DNA of 64,000 bases, taken from NCBI GenBank assembly GCA_029866325.1, contig JARWZO010000027.1, positions 124,001 through 188,000 on the forward strand, given 5' to 3'. Position 1 is the first letter of the stretch; every line of letters begins with the position of its first letter. Below are positions 1 to 8,243 of this stretch, piece by piece. A program made the position numbers and the translations under genes. Source of the DNA: Fluviicola sp. Lineage in GTDB: Bacteria; Bacteroidota; Bacteroidia; Flavobacteriales_D; Crocinitomicaceae. The notes beneath the pieces were generated by a model. It had not been told where the DNA came from and searched no databases. It saw only the letters and a program-made list of their open reading frames with translations.

Positions 1-1
1 A

Positions 2-373
2 GGGCAATTTAGCGGTCGCTTAAACAAAGACATGCAATATGATCTCTTAGTGGTTGGCATAGCCGAAAACGGATTCTATCTGTACGAAGAAACCGGAGTT
101 GACGGTGGTCAAAAAACAATCAATCACCTCGAACAGGTTTCTGAAGCAGAATTTAACCGTCGAGTTGAAGCCATGAATGCCAATCGTTTGGACAAACCGA
201 TGGCTGTTTTCGACGAACTGGAATGGCTGGTAAAAGAACAGCAGAATTACAAAGTTCAGCGTTTGCGCATGGAAAAGGCTGCTTTCCGCAATAAAATGAG
301 ACCGATAGTGTTTCAGTGTCTGAAGGAACAGGGATCGGTTTGGGACATGGTTGAACTGAACTCACCCCAATGA
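2..373 (+). CDS. C-terminal part of an unidentified protein (5' truncated by window edge)
   Basis: The frame is open from base 2 to a TGA at 371-373, giving 123 residues. The first in-frame ATG is at 32, but the ten codons before it are also open and read naturally (GQFSGRLNKD), so the gene probably begins outside the window. The visible part has a short beta-rich stretch (YDLLVVGIAENGFYLYEE) and then a charged, probably helical tail. I recognise no family or catalytic motif, and no signal peptide or membrane segment can be judged. It is followed by two GC-rich palindromes and then a separate regulator gene. Confidence 0.6.
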   Translation, partial: GQFSGRLNKDMQYDLLVVGIAENGFYLYEETGVDGGQKTINHLEQVSEAEFNRRVEAMNANRLDKPMAVFDELEWLVKEQQNYKVQRLRMEKAAFRNKMRPIVFQCLKEQGSVWDMVELNSPQ

Positions 374-387
374 ACTCACAATTTGAT

Positions 388-421
388 GGTTGTGGCGCGG
401 GATACGTTCCGCGCCACAACC
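388..421. repeat. REP-like GC-rich palindrome
   Basis: A 13-bp arm (GGTTGTGGCGCGG, 388-400) is perfectly repeated in inverse at 409-421 around an 8-nt loop. The core GCGCGGGA/TCCGCGCC is shared with palindromes at 442-481, 36917-36938 and 38792-38949. It lies just downstream of the preceding stop codon and could fold in RNA, but it lacks a clear T-run, so I call it a dispersed repeat rather than a terminator. Confidence 0.75.
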
Positions 422-441
422 AATACAAACACGCCATGTTT

Positions 442-481
442 GGCGCGGGATGGCTTGTTAGCCTCAGGATGATCCCGCGCC
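442..481. repeat. REP-like palindrome, long form
   Basis: Arms GGCGCGGGAT (442-451) and ATCCCGCGCC (472-481) are perfect inverse copies. The 20-nt middle contains GCCTCAGGATGAT. This middle resembles the flank of the 28-bp array (2591-2616, in reverse complement) and the middle of the palindrome at 38868-38904. Confidence 0.75.
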
Positions 482-549
482 TACAGGCATGTTTGATCAA
501 ATTTCACCAACCCTGCATTTTCGGCAACATTTTTGAATAGGGCGGTCGT

Positions 550-2451
550 ATGGAAAAAACGATTACCCGATTTTGCACTTATTCATTGTTTGTGGTTGGT
601 TTGTTACTGTCGCCAACTATGTTGTTTTCGCAAGGATTACAACAGCAAAAGATCAATAAAATCTACAATGCCATCGACGGTGCAGAAAAGGCACTAAAAA
701 CAACATATCAACCGGATAAAACCATTCGTTTATTGGCTACGGTGCAAGACGATATTCGTAAATACGGATTGCATGATGCGCAGACAAAAGCCTATTTATT
801 GCTGGGTGGTGCTTATAATTTAAAAGGCAATTACAAATTGTCGGAGGTCTATTACAAACAAACCCTCAGTCATTCGAAACAACGAAGAGATAGCGTCAAT
901 CTGATCAAGGCTTACATTGGTTTGGGAAATGTGTATTACGAAACTTTTCAATGGGTAAAACTGGATAAAATCGCTGAAAGTGTTGCTGAAATTCGGGTTT
1001 CTGAAAAAATCATTGTCCAGAAATTGCAGTTTGAGTCGATCATTGCCTCAAGCGAAATGGCCCGCAAAAAATACATCGCATCACTCACGCATTACAACCT
1101 AATTCGTGAACAAATGGAAAAGCGGGAAATGACCGCCGAATTGATTCCCTTGTATTTCAATTTGAGTTCGGTTTATGCTGAAATCGGTAAAAATGACCAC
1201 GCGATTTATTTCCTAAACAAAGCAAGCGGGCTCAACCACGGGAAAGACAAGCGCATTGATGCCTACGTTTTTTCTACCATTGGTGGAATTCAAGCCAACT
1301 CCGGAAAACCAAAATCGGCGATTAAGAATTACGAATCGGCTATTCGCTATTTCAAACAGTCCAACGACCACAAGGGAATGATGTATTGCGACATGGCGCT
1401 GGCGATTATTTACGAAGAGCAGAACGAGATCGAAAAAGCCAAAAATTATTCGCTCAAAGCATTGAAATACAGCACTGAATCGGGGAATGGAGTTATCAAA
1501 TCGCTGCATTTTATCGTTCTGGCCAAAATCGAACAAAAAAACAAGCGCTATCAGTCGGCTCTCAATTTTGCAGACAGTGCGTTGGTATACACTGAACAAT
1601 CAGGTGATTTGCTGCGAAAAGCAGAATCGTTGGAATTGAAATCAACATTACTCGGGAAATTGGGCGACTACGAACAGGCGCTGTTCTTTGCCAATCAGTT
1701 TCATCAACTCAATGATTCCATTGTTAACAAAGCCAATTTAGATAAATTGGAAAATGCGGAACTGATCAAAAGCCTCACACTTTCCGAAAAAGAAAAACTC
1801 CTAACGACCCAACAATTACAATTGAAAGAAAAAGATGCCGAAAATGCGCGGATTCGGTTTATTTTCATCACTTTAATGGCATCACTGGTTTTGGTGTTTT
1901 TCGCAGTGTATTATTTCAATCGGATGAAACGACTGAAAATCAAGAACGAGTTGATACAAGAGAAATACGCACTACAATTACTCAATGAACAAAACCTGAA
2001 ACTGGAATTGGAAAATGAGCAAATCAACAAACAATTACTTGAGAAAGACTTATTGCTGAAAAATTCAAAAATGCTTGATTTGGCGTATCGCATCACAAAA
2101 GGAAACGATTTGTTGAAAGGCATAGCGCAAGAAGAAGTCATTCAGCGCAATCGTACTATCTACAAACAACTAAGCGGTTTGATCGAAGGTGAAAAAGAGC
2201 TTGAATACTTCAATAACGAAATTCAGTTACTCGAATCGAGCTACCAGCGTCGACTCAAAACACAATTCCCTGCCTTATCTGACTACGAAGTGCGACTTTC
2301 CACGATGATCAAAACCGGCTTGGCATCCAAAGAAATTTCCGATTTACTGAGCATTGAAGCTTCCAGTGTTGATGTAGCGCGTTATCGCTTGCGCAAAAAA
2401 TTGGGAATTGGTAAAAACGACGACTTGTTTGAATTTCTAAATGGAATTTAG
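550..2451 (+). CDS. TPR-repeat sensor/regulator with C-terminal LuxR-like HTH
   Basis: This is a 633-residue protein of a class common in Bacteroidota. A signal peptide or N-terminal membrane segment (about residues 10-28) is followed by several tetratricopeptide repeats (about 75-410), one transmembrane helix (about 437-457, FIFITLMASLVLVFFAVYYF), a coiled coil (about 460-530) and a C-terminal helix-turn-helix (about 575-630) with the LuxR-like pattern LSDYEVRLSTMIKTGLASKE then VDVARYRLRKKLGI. I infer that TPRs outside the membrane sense or bind something and that the HTH binds DNA while tethered. No kinase or receiver domain is present. The ATG at 550 is the only start that gives the signal sequence. 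It is monocistronic; the target is unknown. Confidence 0.8.
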   Translation: MEKTITRFCTYSLFVVGLLLSPTMLFSQGLQQQKINKIYNAIDGAEKALKTTYQPDKTIRLLATVQDDIRKYGLHDAQTKAYLLLGGAYNLKGNYKLSEVYYKQTLSHSKQRRDSVNLIKAYIGLGNVYYETFQWVKLDKIAESVAEIRVSEKIIVQKLQFESIIASSEMARKKYIASLTHYNLIREQMEKREMTAELIPLYFNLSSVYAEIGKNDHAIYFLNKASGLNHGKDKRIDAYVFSTIGGIQANSGKPKSAIKNYESAIRYFKQSNDHKGMMYCDMALAIIYEEQNEIEKAKNYSLKALKYSTESGNGVIKSLHFIVLAKIEQKNKRYQSALNFADSALVYTEQSGDLLRKAESLELKSTLLGKLGDYEQALFFANQFHQLNDSIVNKANLDKLENAELIKSLTLSEKEKLLTTQQLQLKEKDAENARIRFIFITLMASLVLVFFAVYYFNRMKRLKIKNELIQEKYALQLLNEQNLKLELENEQINKQLLEKDLLLKNSKMLDLAYRITKGNDLLKGIAQEEVIQRNRTIYKQLSGLIEGEKELEYFNNEIQLLESSYQRRLKTQFPALSDYEVRLSTMIKTGLASKEISDLLSIEASSVDVARYRLRKKLGIGKNDDLFEFLNGI

Positions 2452-2590
2452 AGAGTCGATGTAACCTTACCTTCTGAGAATTGAATGAAACATTTCTTCA
2501 TCGGTTTGCCGTTGAATCGTAATAATTGGGGGAATGTTGATTAAATGGAAGCATTGAATATCTCTGAGACCCTTGATTTTCGGGAGCCGT

Positions 2591-2954
2591 TCGCAATCAT
2601 CCCGAGGCTGATACGTATCCCGAACTTACTTTTGAGTTCGTAATATCCCGAACTTTCTTTCGGGTTCGCAATATCCCGAACTTACCTTCGGGTTCGCAAC
2701 ATCCCGAACTTCCTTTCGGGTTCGCAATATCCCGAACTTACCTTCGGGTTCGCAACATCCCGAACTTTCTTTCGGGTTCGCAACATCCCGAACTTCCTTT
2801 CGGGTTCGCAACATCCCGAACTTTCTTTCGGGTTCGCAACATCCCGAACTTTCTTTGGGGTTCGCAACATCCCGAACTTCCTTTCGGGTTCGCAACATCC
2901 CGAACTTTCTTTCAGGTTCGCAATCATCCAAAGGCTGACACGTATCCCGAACTT
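2591..2954. repeat. 37-bp direct repeats that bound the 28-bp array
   Basis: Bases 2591-2627 and 2918-2954 match at 34 of 37 positions (TCGCAATCATCC, then GGCTGA, then CACGTATCCCGAACTT with small changes). They bracket the array and overlap its first and last units, so the whole 2591-2954 block looks like one expanded element. The rest of the gene-free stretch 2452-3280 shows nothing else that I can identify apart from the leader of the next gene. Confidence 0.75.
2617..2924. repeat. Tandem array: eleven 28-bp palindrome-bearing units
   Basis: Eleven units of exactly 28 bp begin at 2617, 2645, 2673 and so on to 2897. The consensus is ATCCCGAACTTTC, then TTTCGGGTTCGCAAC. Each unit carries the inverted repeat CCCGAA/TTCGGG around six bases. 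Most differences between units are transitions at a few positions (CTTTCT, CTTCCT, CTTACC; CAAC or CAAT). There are no spacers, so it is not CRISPR. Long minus-strand frames across it simply follow the repeat and are not credible proteins. Confidence 0.9.
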
Positions 2955-3280
2955 GTCAAAAATCCGTTTAACTTCTTTCCAACTGGTATGCTCCAAGCCC
3001 CTTTTTTGTGTCTGCAATCAACGAGCGTCATTTGCCAATGATTTGTTTGGAAAGAATGCGAATTAATTATTGATTTTGAGCAGGCAATTAGAATCAGATT
3101 GCTTGATGAGTAGGGGGGTATGTTTGTAAATAGTTGTTTTTCAGCTGTAATTGTGAGATGTATAGATTGTGTATAGTTGCTTTTTTGTGTTTCGGCATCA
3201 GTCTTGTTTTCCTTTGTGTAGTCGTTCAAATGGTTCGACGTCTCACACAATTTTTCTATTTATTCATCAAAAACAAAAAC

Positions 3281-4162
3281 ATGAAAAAATTATTATTTAT
3301 CCTTTTAAGTTTAGGAATGAATGCTGCAGTGAACGCACAGTGCAACATTGATTTTTCAACGCAAGCAGCCAATCTTGGTTCGTATGGTGTAAACATTACT
3401 ATTTCTGGAGTATCAAGCGTTTACTCAATAGCTGTTGACTGGGGCGATGGAAGTAATCCCACATTAGGCTTCGATAATCAATACTCGCATTCGTACGCTA
3501 GTGCAGGTACTTACCAAATTTGCGTCGACTATTTAGATGTGAACGGTTGTTACCAACAAGTGTGTCATTCTTACACCATCTCAAATGTTCCGAATTTGTG
3601 CCCGATGACTGTAAATCCTACATTAAACGGAAACACATTGTCAGTTGCCACAAGCGGATCGGGGGCAAGTATTCCTTACATGGCTTTTGTGTATGATTTG
3701 TGGGCATTTATTGCTGACCCGTTCAACTTTTCATTGATTGAAGTACAACCTGGTAACTCTCATACCTTTTCACATACGTATGCACCATCAGGTAACCAGT
3801 CGTTTACTTATTGTGTTGAATATGGTGATGATAATGAACCTGCCGCTTGTGAAGCCAATTCTTACTGTGCAACCATTAGTTTCGGAACAGGTTTGGGCAT
3901 TGCAGATAAAGCGCAAATCACAGAAGTACAGTTGTATCCGGTTCCTGCTGATAATTATTTGAATGTATACGTAAACGAACCGACTGCCAACAATCCGATC
4001 AGTTATTCAATTGTAGACAGCGAAGGAAAAACGGTCGATTCAGGATTCATCACCAACAATACATCTACCATTTTGTTGCCCGAATCTATGCAAAGCGGCA
4101 ATTATTTTTTCACCGTTTCAGGCGGAAATTCAACAAGAACATTGACGTTTTCAAAATTATAA
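3281..4162 (+). CDS. Secreted PKD-domain protein with T9SS sorting domain
   Basis: The frame is open from 3134, but the ATG at 3281 begins a clear signal peptide (MKKLLFILLSLGMNAAVNAQ), giving 293 residues. A PKD-like beta-sandwich follows (about residues 40-110, with VDWGDGS and YSHSYASAGTYQICV), then a second repeat-like segment ending in HTFSHTYAPSGNQSFTYCVEYG. The last ~80 residues form a type A T9SS sorting domain (LYPVPADNYLNV through SGNYFFTVSGG to LTFSKL). It should cross the outer membrane by the type IX route and be released or anchored at the surface. Binding partner unknown. A terminator follows at 4205. Confidence 0.85.
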   Translation: MKKLLFILLSLGMNAAVNAQCNIDFSTQAANLGSYGVNITISGVSSVYSIAVDWGDGSNPTLGFDNQYSHSYASAGTYQICVDYLDVNGCYQQVCHSYTISNVPNLCPMTVNPTLNGNTLSVATSGSGASIPYMAFVYDLWAFIADPFNFSLIEVQPGNSHTFSHTYAPSGNQSFTYCVEYGDDNEPAACEANSYCATISFGTGLGIADKAQITEVQLYPVPADNYLNVYVNEPTANNPISYSIVDSEGKTVDSGFITNNTSTILLPESMQSGNYFFTVSGGNSTRTLTFSKL

Positions 4163-4204
4163 TCTTGAATTTAAGACGCTGATTTTATTATTCAATTGTT
4201 ATAC

Positions 4205-4236
4205 ACAGGCTCGGAATACTTTCTGAGCCTGTTTTG
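4205..4236 (+). terminator. Intrinsic terminator
   Basis: The inverted repeat CAGGCTCGGAA / TTCTGAGCCTG has an 11-bp stem with one mismatch. It is followed by TTTTGTT, 43 bases after the stop of the PKD protein gene. Confidence 0.75.
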
Positions 4237-4362
4237 TTGGCTTCTATTGTGCTAAAAAAGGAAAACCGGAAACAGAGCATGAAAAATGTTAGACTTTCAA
4301 CAAAAGTGAGGCAACTAATGATAAAAACAACGTTTTTAAGTTGGATATAAGCTTATTTCTTC

Positions 4363-5616
4363 ATGAATCGATTTTTTTCTTTTTTTCCAACTATCACCTT
4401 TCTTGTTTTTTGTTGTGCTTCTAATTCTGTATGGTCTGAGGATTCTACCAGAGTATTGTTTGTAGGAAATAGTATAACTTATTTTAACGAAATGCCACAG
4501 TTATTTCGTTCTATTGCGTTGAATAATGGAAAAAATGTAAGTGTTTCTATGTATGCTCCGGGTGGAACCGGTTTTGTAAATCATTACGTTGATCCGAATG
4601 TTTATGCTCTTTTCAGAGAACCGTGGGATGTAGTCGTTTTACAGCCGGGGTCGGGCGAATCGGCTGGTGCTTCTTGGCCGGTTGATACTACTGTTTACAG
4701 AGGAAGAATACTACTCGATTCTATTTATTCCTATAGTCCTTGTGCAAAGGTTTTTATTTATCAAATTCCATACGGTGTGCCTTCAGAAAATGATTATAAT
4801 GTCTATTTTTCGGTGCAAGACAGGATTCGTGATTCTATTACAAAACTGTCCGATTCAATGGGGATTCCATTTTTGCCGGCAGGTCAGTGTGCAAGAGCAT
4901 ATTATGAAATGCACCAAAACTTATTGCTACATGGTGGTTATAATGATATACACCCTAATTTAAATGGTTCATTTTTAGTCGCATCAACTTTTTATTCGGG
5001 TATTTTTAGAGAGCAAGTTTCGCAAACGACTTATTATAGTTCGGTAATGCCTGACACAGCGGTCATTTTTTTTAACATTGTAGATACTGTTGTCTTAAAT
5101 CATTTGAATGATTGGCGTTTGAATACGTTTAATTTAAGTGCCGATTTTTCTAGTAATATTTCTGGTGGAGATGTCTCTTTTTCTAGCCTTGCAGTAAATG
5201 CGGTAAACGTAGAGTGGGATTTCGGAGATGGAAATTCTTCGTCTGAAACCAACCCAACTCATACGTATACAAGCAATGGCGAATTTTGGGTAACTCAGTT
5301 TGCTTTTCAGAATAGTTGTATCGATAGTATTTCAAAAAAGATTACGATAGCTACAGTAGGGGTGAACCAAGTAACAACTGTTGAAAATGGAGCTCTGCAA
5401 TGTAACCCGGTAAACGGTAACCCGCTATTGTATTTGCAAAACCCAAGCATCGTATCTCGAGTTGAAGTTCTTGACGCAACAGGTAAACGTGTTTTTTTAC
5501 TTGAAAATCCGACAGAAAATAACCTTGTTTTACCCATTGATACTGCAGGAAGTTATTTCGTTGTGATAAATAATAGTTCGGGCTTTCAACAATTACGCTT
5601 GATTATAACAGATTGA
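4363..5616 (+). CDS. Secreted SGNH/GDSL-type hydrolase with PKD and T9SS sorting domain
   Basis: This is a 417-residue protein. It has a signal peptide (about 1-25), an SGNH hydrolase domain (about 28-225), a PKD domain (about 255-325, VEWDFGDGNSSSETNPTHTY) and a C-terminal T9SS-type domain (about 340-417). Block I is VGNSIT with nucleophile Ser37; the block V region is NDIHPN with His197 and Asn194/Asp195 in the acid position. The likely role is an esterase or acetylesterase acting outside the cell; the substrate cannot be told. The domain resembles DUF4886-type SGNH proteins. The sorting domain ends in LRLIITD. It is AT-richer than its neighbours by eye. It converges with the cbb3 operon, six bases away. 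Confidence 0.8.
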   Translation: MNRFFSFFPTITFLVFCCASNSVWSEDSTRVLFVGNSITYFNEMPQLFRSIALNNGKNVSVSMYAPGGTGFVNHYVDPNVYALFREPWDVVVLQPGSGESAGASWPVDTTVYRGRILLDSIYSYSPCAKVFIYQIPYGVPSENDYNVYFSVQDRIRDSITKLSDSMGIPFLPAGQCARAYYEMHQNLLLHGGYNDIHPNLNGSFLVASTFYSGIFREQVSQTTYYSSVMPDTAVIFFNIVDTVVLNHLNDWRLNTFNLSADFSSNISGGDVSFSSLAVNAVNVEWDFGDGNSSSETNPTHTYTSNGEFWVTQFAFQNSCIDSISKKITIATVGVNQVTTVENGALQCNPVNGNPLLYLQNPSIVSRVEVLDATGKRVFLLENPTENNLVLPIDTAGSYFVVINNSSGFQQLRLIITD

Positions 5617-5622
5617 TAAGAC

Positions 5623-6351
5623 TTATTTTTTTGAATGGCATTCAATCACCACCCGTTGTGGATTTTTAGGTTGTTCTTTTTGGGCCAATTCAGTCATTTT
5701 TGGACTGATGTAGGGAATTCCGAGATTAGCTCCACGAACAATCAGCATGAGTCCCACAATTGTCAATAATGCGGGGAATACCCGGTTGATGCGCTGACGT
5801 GTTGCGTGATTGATTTGTCGAGCAAAATAGCCGACCGCAACCATTGCCGGAAAAGTACCCAATCCGAAAGCAGCCATTCCTGCCATTGAACCGATCAAAC
5901 TACCCGATAACAATGCATTTCCCAAGGCAACAAAGACCATTCCGCATGGGAGAAGTCCGTTTAAAGCTCCTAAAGCAATGAGTTTACCCGGTGTTTCGGA
6001 AGCAAGTAATTTACCCATGCTTCCCACAAGTAGTTGCATCATGGTGTTTTGCCGGAACTCCATTTTATGAATCCAATGACGTTTCCAGGCAAAGAGAATC
6101 ATCACTATTCCCATTAAGATACTCAGCCATTGCAAGAAGTGAAACAAGCTCAAACTCATCCCGATACTGCCAATGAGTAAACCCAGCAGGGAATAGGTGG
6201 CTATTCGCCCAAGATGGTATTGAATGAGTCCGATTAAAACAGTGGCACCTGAAGTTCTGTTGAGCGGAAGTGCAAGCGAAATGGGTCCGCACATCCCAAT
6301 GCAATGGAAGGTTGAGGCAAGACCCACTAAAAATGCAACGATCAGTAACAT
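5623..6351 (-). CDS. TauE/SafE (CcoS-operon type) membrane protein, probable copper/cbb3 maturation permease
   Basis: This is a 242-residue polytopic membrane protein with about six helices. The N-terminal GLASTFHCIGMCGPISLALP and the central GLLPCGMVFVALGNAL place it in the sulfite exporter TauE/SafE family as found next to ccoGH in Bacteroidota (related to DsbD/CcdA-like HupE-type proteins with paired Cys motifs). In this context it is thought to handle copper or redox for cytochrome oxidase assembly rather than sulfite; that is inference from position. It is the last gene of the operon and starts 3 bases after the FixH gene stop. Confidence 0.85.
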   Translation of the reverse strand: MLLIVAFLVGLASTFHCIGMCGPISLALPLNRTSGATVLIGLIQYHLGRIATYSLLGLLIGSIGMSLSLFHFLQWLSILMGIVMILFAWKRHWIHKMEFRQNTMMQLLVGSMGKLLASETPGKLIALGALNGLLPCGMVFVALGNALLSGSLIGSMAGMAAFGLGTFPAMVAVGYFARQINHATRQRINRVFPALLTIVGLMLIVRGANLGIPYISPKMTELAQKEQPKNPQRVVIECHSKK

Positions 6352-6354
6352 GAC

Positions 6355-6780
6355 TTATGGAATAAAAACACTTTCTTGAAACAGGTATTTTTGTTGATTG
6401 AATTTACCGGTTACCGTAAGGTCGTATTGTCCTTTTTTGAGTCGATTATACGGTATGGCAATTACAGGTTGAGCTTTTACACGAAGGTTCAAATCTTGTA
6501 ATTCGTTGTCTGGTCGTTTCAATTGCAACCCGATCGAATCGTTGGACATAGAAGCCGGAATGTTGATTTGTAAGGCACTTTCTGTCAACTTCACTGTGAT
6601 TTTTTCACCGGTTTTAGCGTATACCGTTGCAGCATCAAAATGGTGGTTGTAATCCAATTCTTGCTGATAATAATCTTCTGAAACCAAATCTACTTTGTGG
6701 CGCATTAAACTCACTACCAAAAAGGTGATGAATCCCATGAAGGTGATTAAACCGATTGTTATTCCTCTTCCCCAGCTCAT
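6355..6780 (-). CDS. ccoH: FixH family protein (CcoH), cbb3 oxidase assembly
   Basis: This is a 141-residue single-pass membrane protein. The N-terminal helix (about 7-27, ITIGLITFMGFITFLVVSLM) is followed by DLVSEDYYQQELDYNHHFDA, the signature of the FixH/CcoH family, and a small periplasmic beta domain. CcoH is needed for stable assembly of cbb3 oxidase. It sits between ccoG (17-base gap) and the SafE-like gene, the usual Bacteroidota order. Assignment rests on the YYQQELDYN motif and context. Confidence 0.88.
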   Translation of the reverse strand: MSWGRGITIGLITFMGFITFLVVSLMRHKVDLVSEDYYQQELDYNHHFDAATVYAKTGEKITVKLTESALQINIPASMSNDSIGLQLKRPDNELQDLNLRVKAQPVIAIPYNRLKKGQYDLTVTGKFNQQKYLFQESVFIP

Positions 6781-6797
6781 ATTCGTTGTGTGTTTGG

Positions 6798-8186
6798 TTA
6801 ATAAATTGGACCGATGAATTTGACCTTCACGCGGTCTATTTCATTTCCGTTTCCTTTGACAATGATGTAAAAATCACGTTCCCCTTTTTCCAGATCACCA
6901 TAAGGCATCACGATGAGAAAACGTTCTTTAAGATGTTGCTCTTTTTTCAAGATAAATTGTGGAACAGCCACTCTTATTTCGGCATTCGGATACTCGGGTT
7001 CCAACGTGATGGTGAAGTCCTTTTTGGTTTTGTTGGAAAGATCGATCTCAAACGTATTGCTGATTTTTTCATCTTCAGTGATTTGATACATTGATCCACG
7101 CTGTCTGAGGATGGTAGTAGAAAAATCATTTCGTGTCACCAATAACACAATCAGCAAACCTACCAGAATGCTTAGTACAATGGTGTAAGAAACCACTTTT
7201 CGGGTCCATTGGAAACCGGTTCTGTTTTTGATTCCGTTTTCAGAAACAATGCGAATCAATCCTTTTTCCATGTGAACACCTTCCATCATGTGATCGCAGG
7301 CATCAATGCAAACAGTACAGTTGATGCATTCCAGTTGCGTTCCGTTGCGAATGTCAATTCCGGTAGGGCATACGTTTACGCATTGGTGACAATCAATACA
7401 ATCACCTTTTCCTGCTATTTGTCGGTCTTCGCCTTTTTTGAATTTCGCACGGCCTTCACCACGAACATGGTCATACGCTACCACCATCGAATTAGGGTCG
7501 AGTAAAACACCTTGCAAACGACCATACGGACAAATGGTAGTGCAGACTTGTTCACGTAAATAAGCAAAAACGAAGTAGAAAAGAGACGTGAAAATCACAA
7601 TGGCTGTAAGTCCGCCAACATGTTTGTACAACGGATCGGTTTGAATGCCGAATAACACATCTGCGCCAATGATATAGGCCAAAAAGGTATTGGCGATAAT
7701 AAACGAAATAGCCCAATAGATAGCGTTTTTAAGGATGCGTTTCCGTAATTTTAGTCCACGCATTGGCTGTTTGGCTAGCCATTTTTGTTCGTTCCAGTCA
7801 CCGTCTATCCAGTAATCGATCCGCCGGAAAACAAACTCCAGAAAAATGGTCTGCGGACAAACCCAGCCACAAAACAAGCGACCGTAGATAACTGTAAAAA
7901 GCACCACACCGACTACTCCGGCTACCATCATGATGGCAAAAATGTACAAGTCTTGTGGCCAGAAAACCGACCCGAAAAGGACAAATTTGCGTTCAATAAC
8001 GTTGAGCAAAATCAACGGTTCGCCTTTGAAGCGTATGTGTGGTGCTACCAGCAAAAAAAGTAGTAGTAGGTAACTAACCCACTGACGGCGGCGAAAGAAT
8101 TTACCCGTTTGTTTCTTCGGGTAAATCCAAACGCGTTTGCCTTTTTCATTTACTGTTGCGATGTGATCTCTAAAATCGTCGTCCAT
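6798..8186 (-). CDS. ccoG: Cytochrome c oxidase accessory protein CcoG (polyferredoxin)
   Basis: This is a 462-residue membrane iron-sulfur protein. About five helices surround a CGWVCPQTIF motif, and two ferredoxin-type clusters follow (CIDCHQCVNVCP and CINCTVCIDACD). A C-terminal IG-like domain completes the FixG/CcoG layout. It is thought to help deliver reduced copper to the cbb3 oxidase. The frame extends to a TTG at 8225, but the ATG at 8186 starts MDDDFRDHIATVNEKGKRVW, which matches the usual CcoG N-terminus. It lies 57 bases after ccoP in the operon. Confidence 0.92.
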   Translation of the reverse strand: MDDDFRDHIATVNEKGKRVWIYPKKQTGKFFRRRQWVSYLLLLFLLVAPHIRFKGEPLILLNVIERKFVLFGSVFWPQDLYIFAIMMVAGVVGVVLFTVIYGRLFCGWVCPQTIFLEFVFRRIDYWIDGDWNEQKWLAKQPMRGLKLRKRILKNAIYWAISFIIANTFLAYIIGADVLFGIQTDPLYKHVGGLTAIVIFTSLFYFVFAYLREQVCTTICPYGRLQGVLLDPNSMVVAYDHVRGEGRAKFKKGEDRQIAGKGDCIDCHQCVNVCPTGIDIRNGTQLECINCTVCIDACDHMMEGVHMEKGLIRIVSENGIKNRTGFQWTRKVVSYTIVLSILVGLLIVLLVTRNDFSTTILRQRGSMYQITEDEKISNTFEIDLSNKTKKDFTITLEPEYPNAEIRVAVPQFILKKEQHLKERFLIVMPYGDLEKGERDFYIIVKGNGNEIDRVKVKFIGPIY

Positions 8187-8243
8187 GTTATTGTTGCTTG
8201 TAATTGCATTGTACTTGCTATACAAGTAGTAGTAGATGAGGTT

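Noticed and set aside
2617-2924. CRISPR array
   Set aside because: Units are directly adjacent at exactly 28 bp with no variable spacers, and no cas gene is in the window.
2626-3017. Repetitive minus-strand proteins of 100-111 residues
   Set aside because: The frames exist only because 28-bp units without stops shift through all three phases; composition is pure repeat and no start signal or family is seen.
5623-6351. Sulfite exporter as the true function
   Set aside because: The family name is TauE/SafE, but operon position points to oxidase maturation; no sulfonate genes are nearby.
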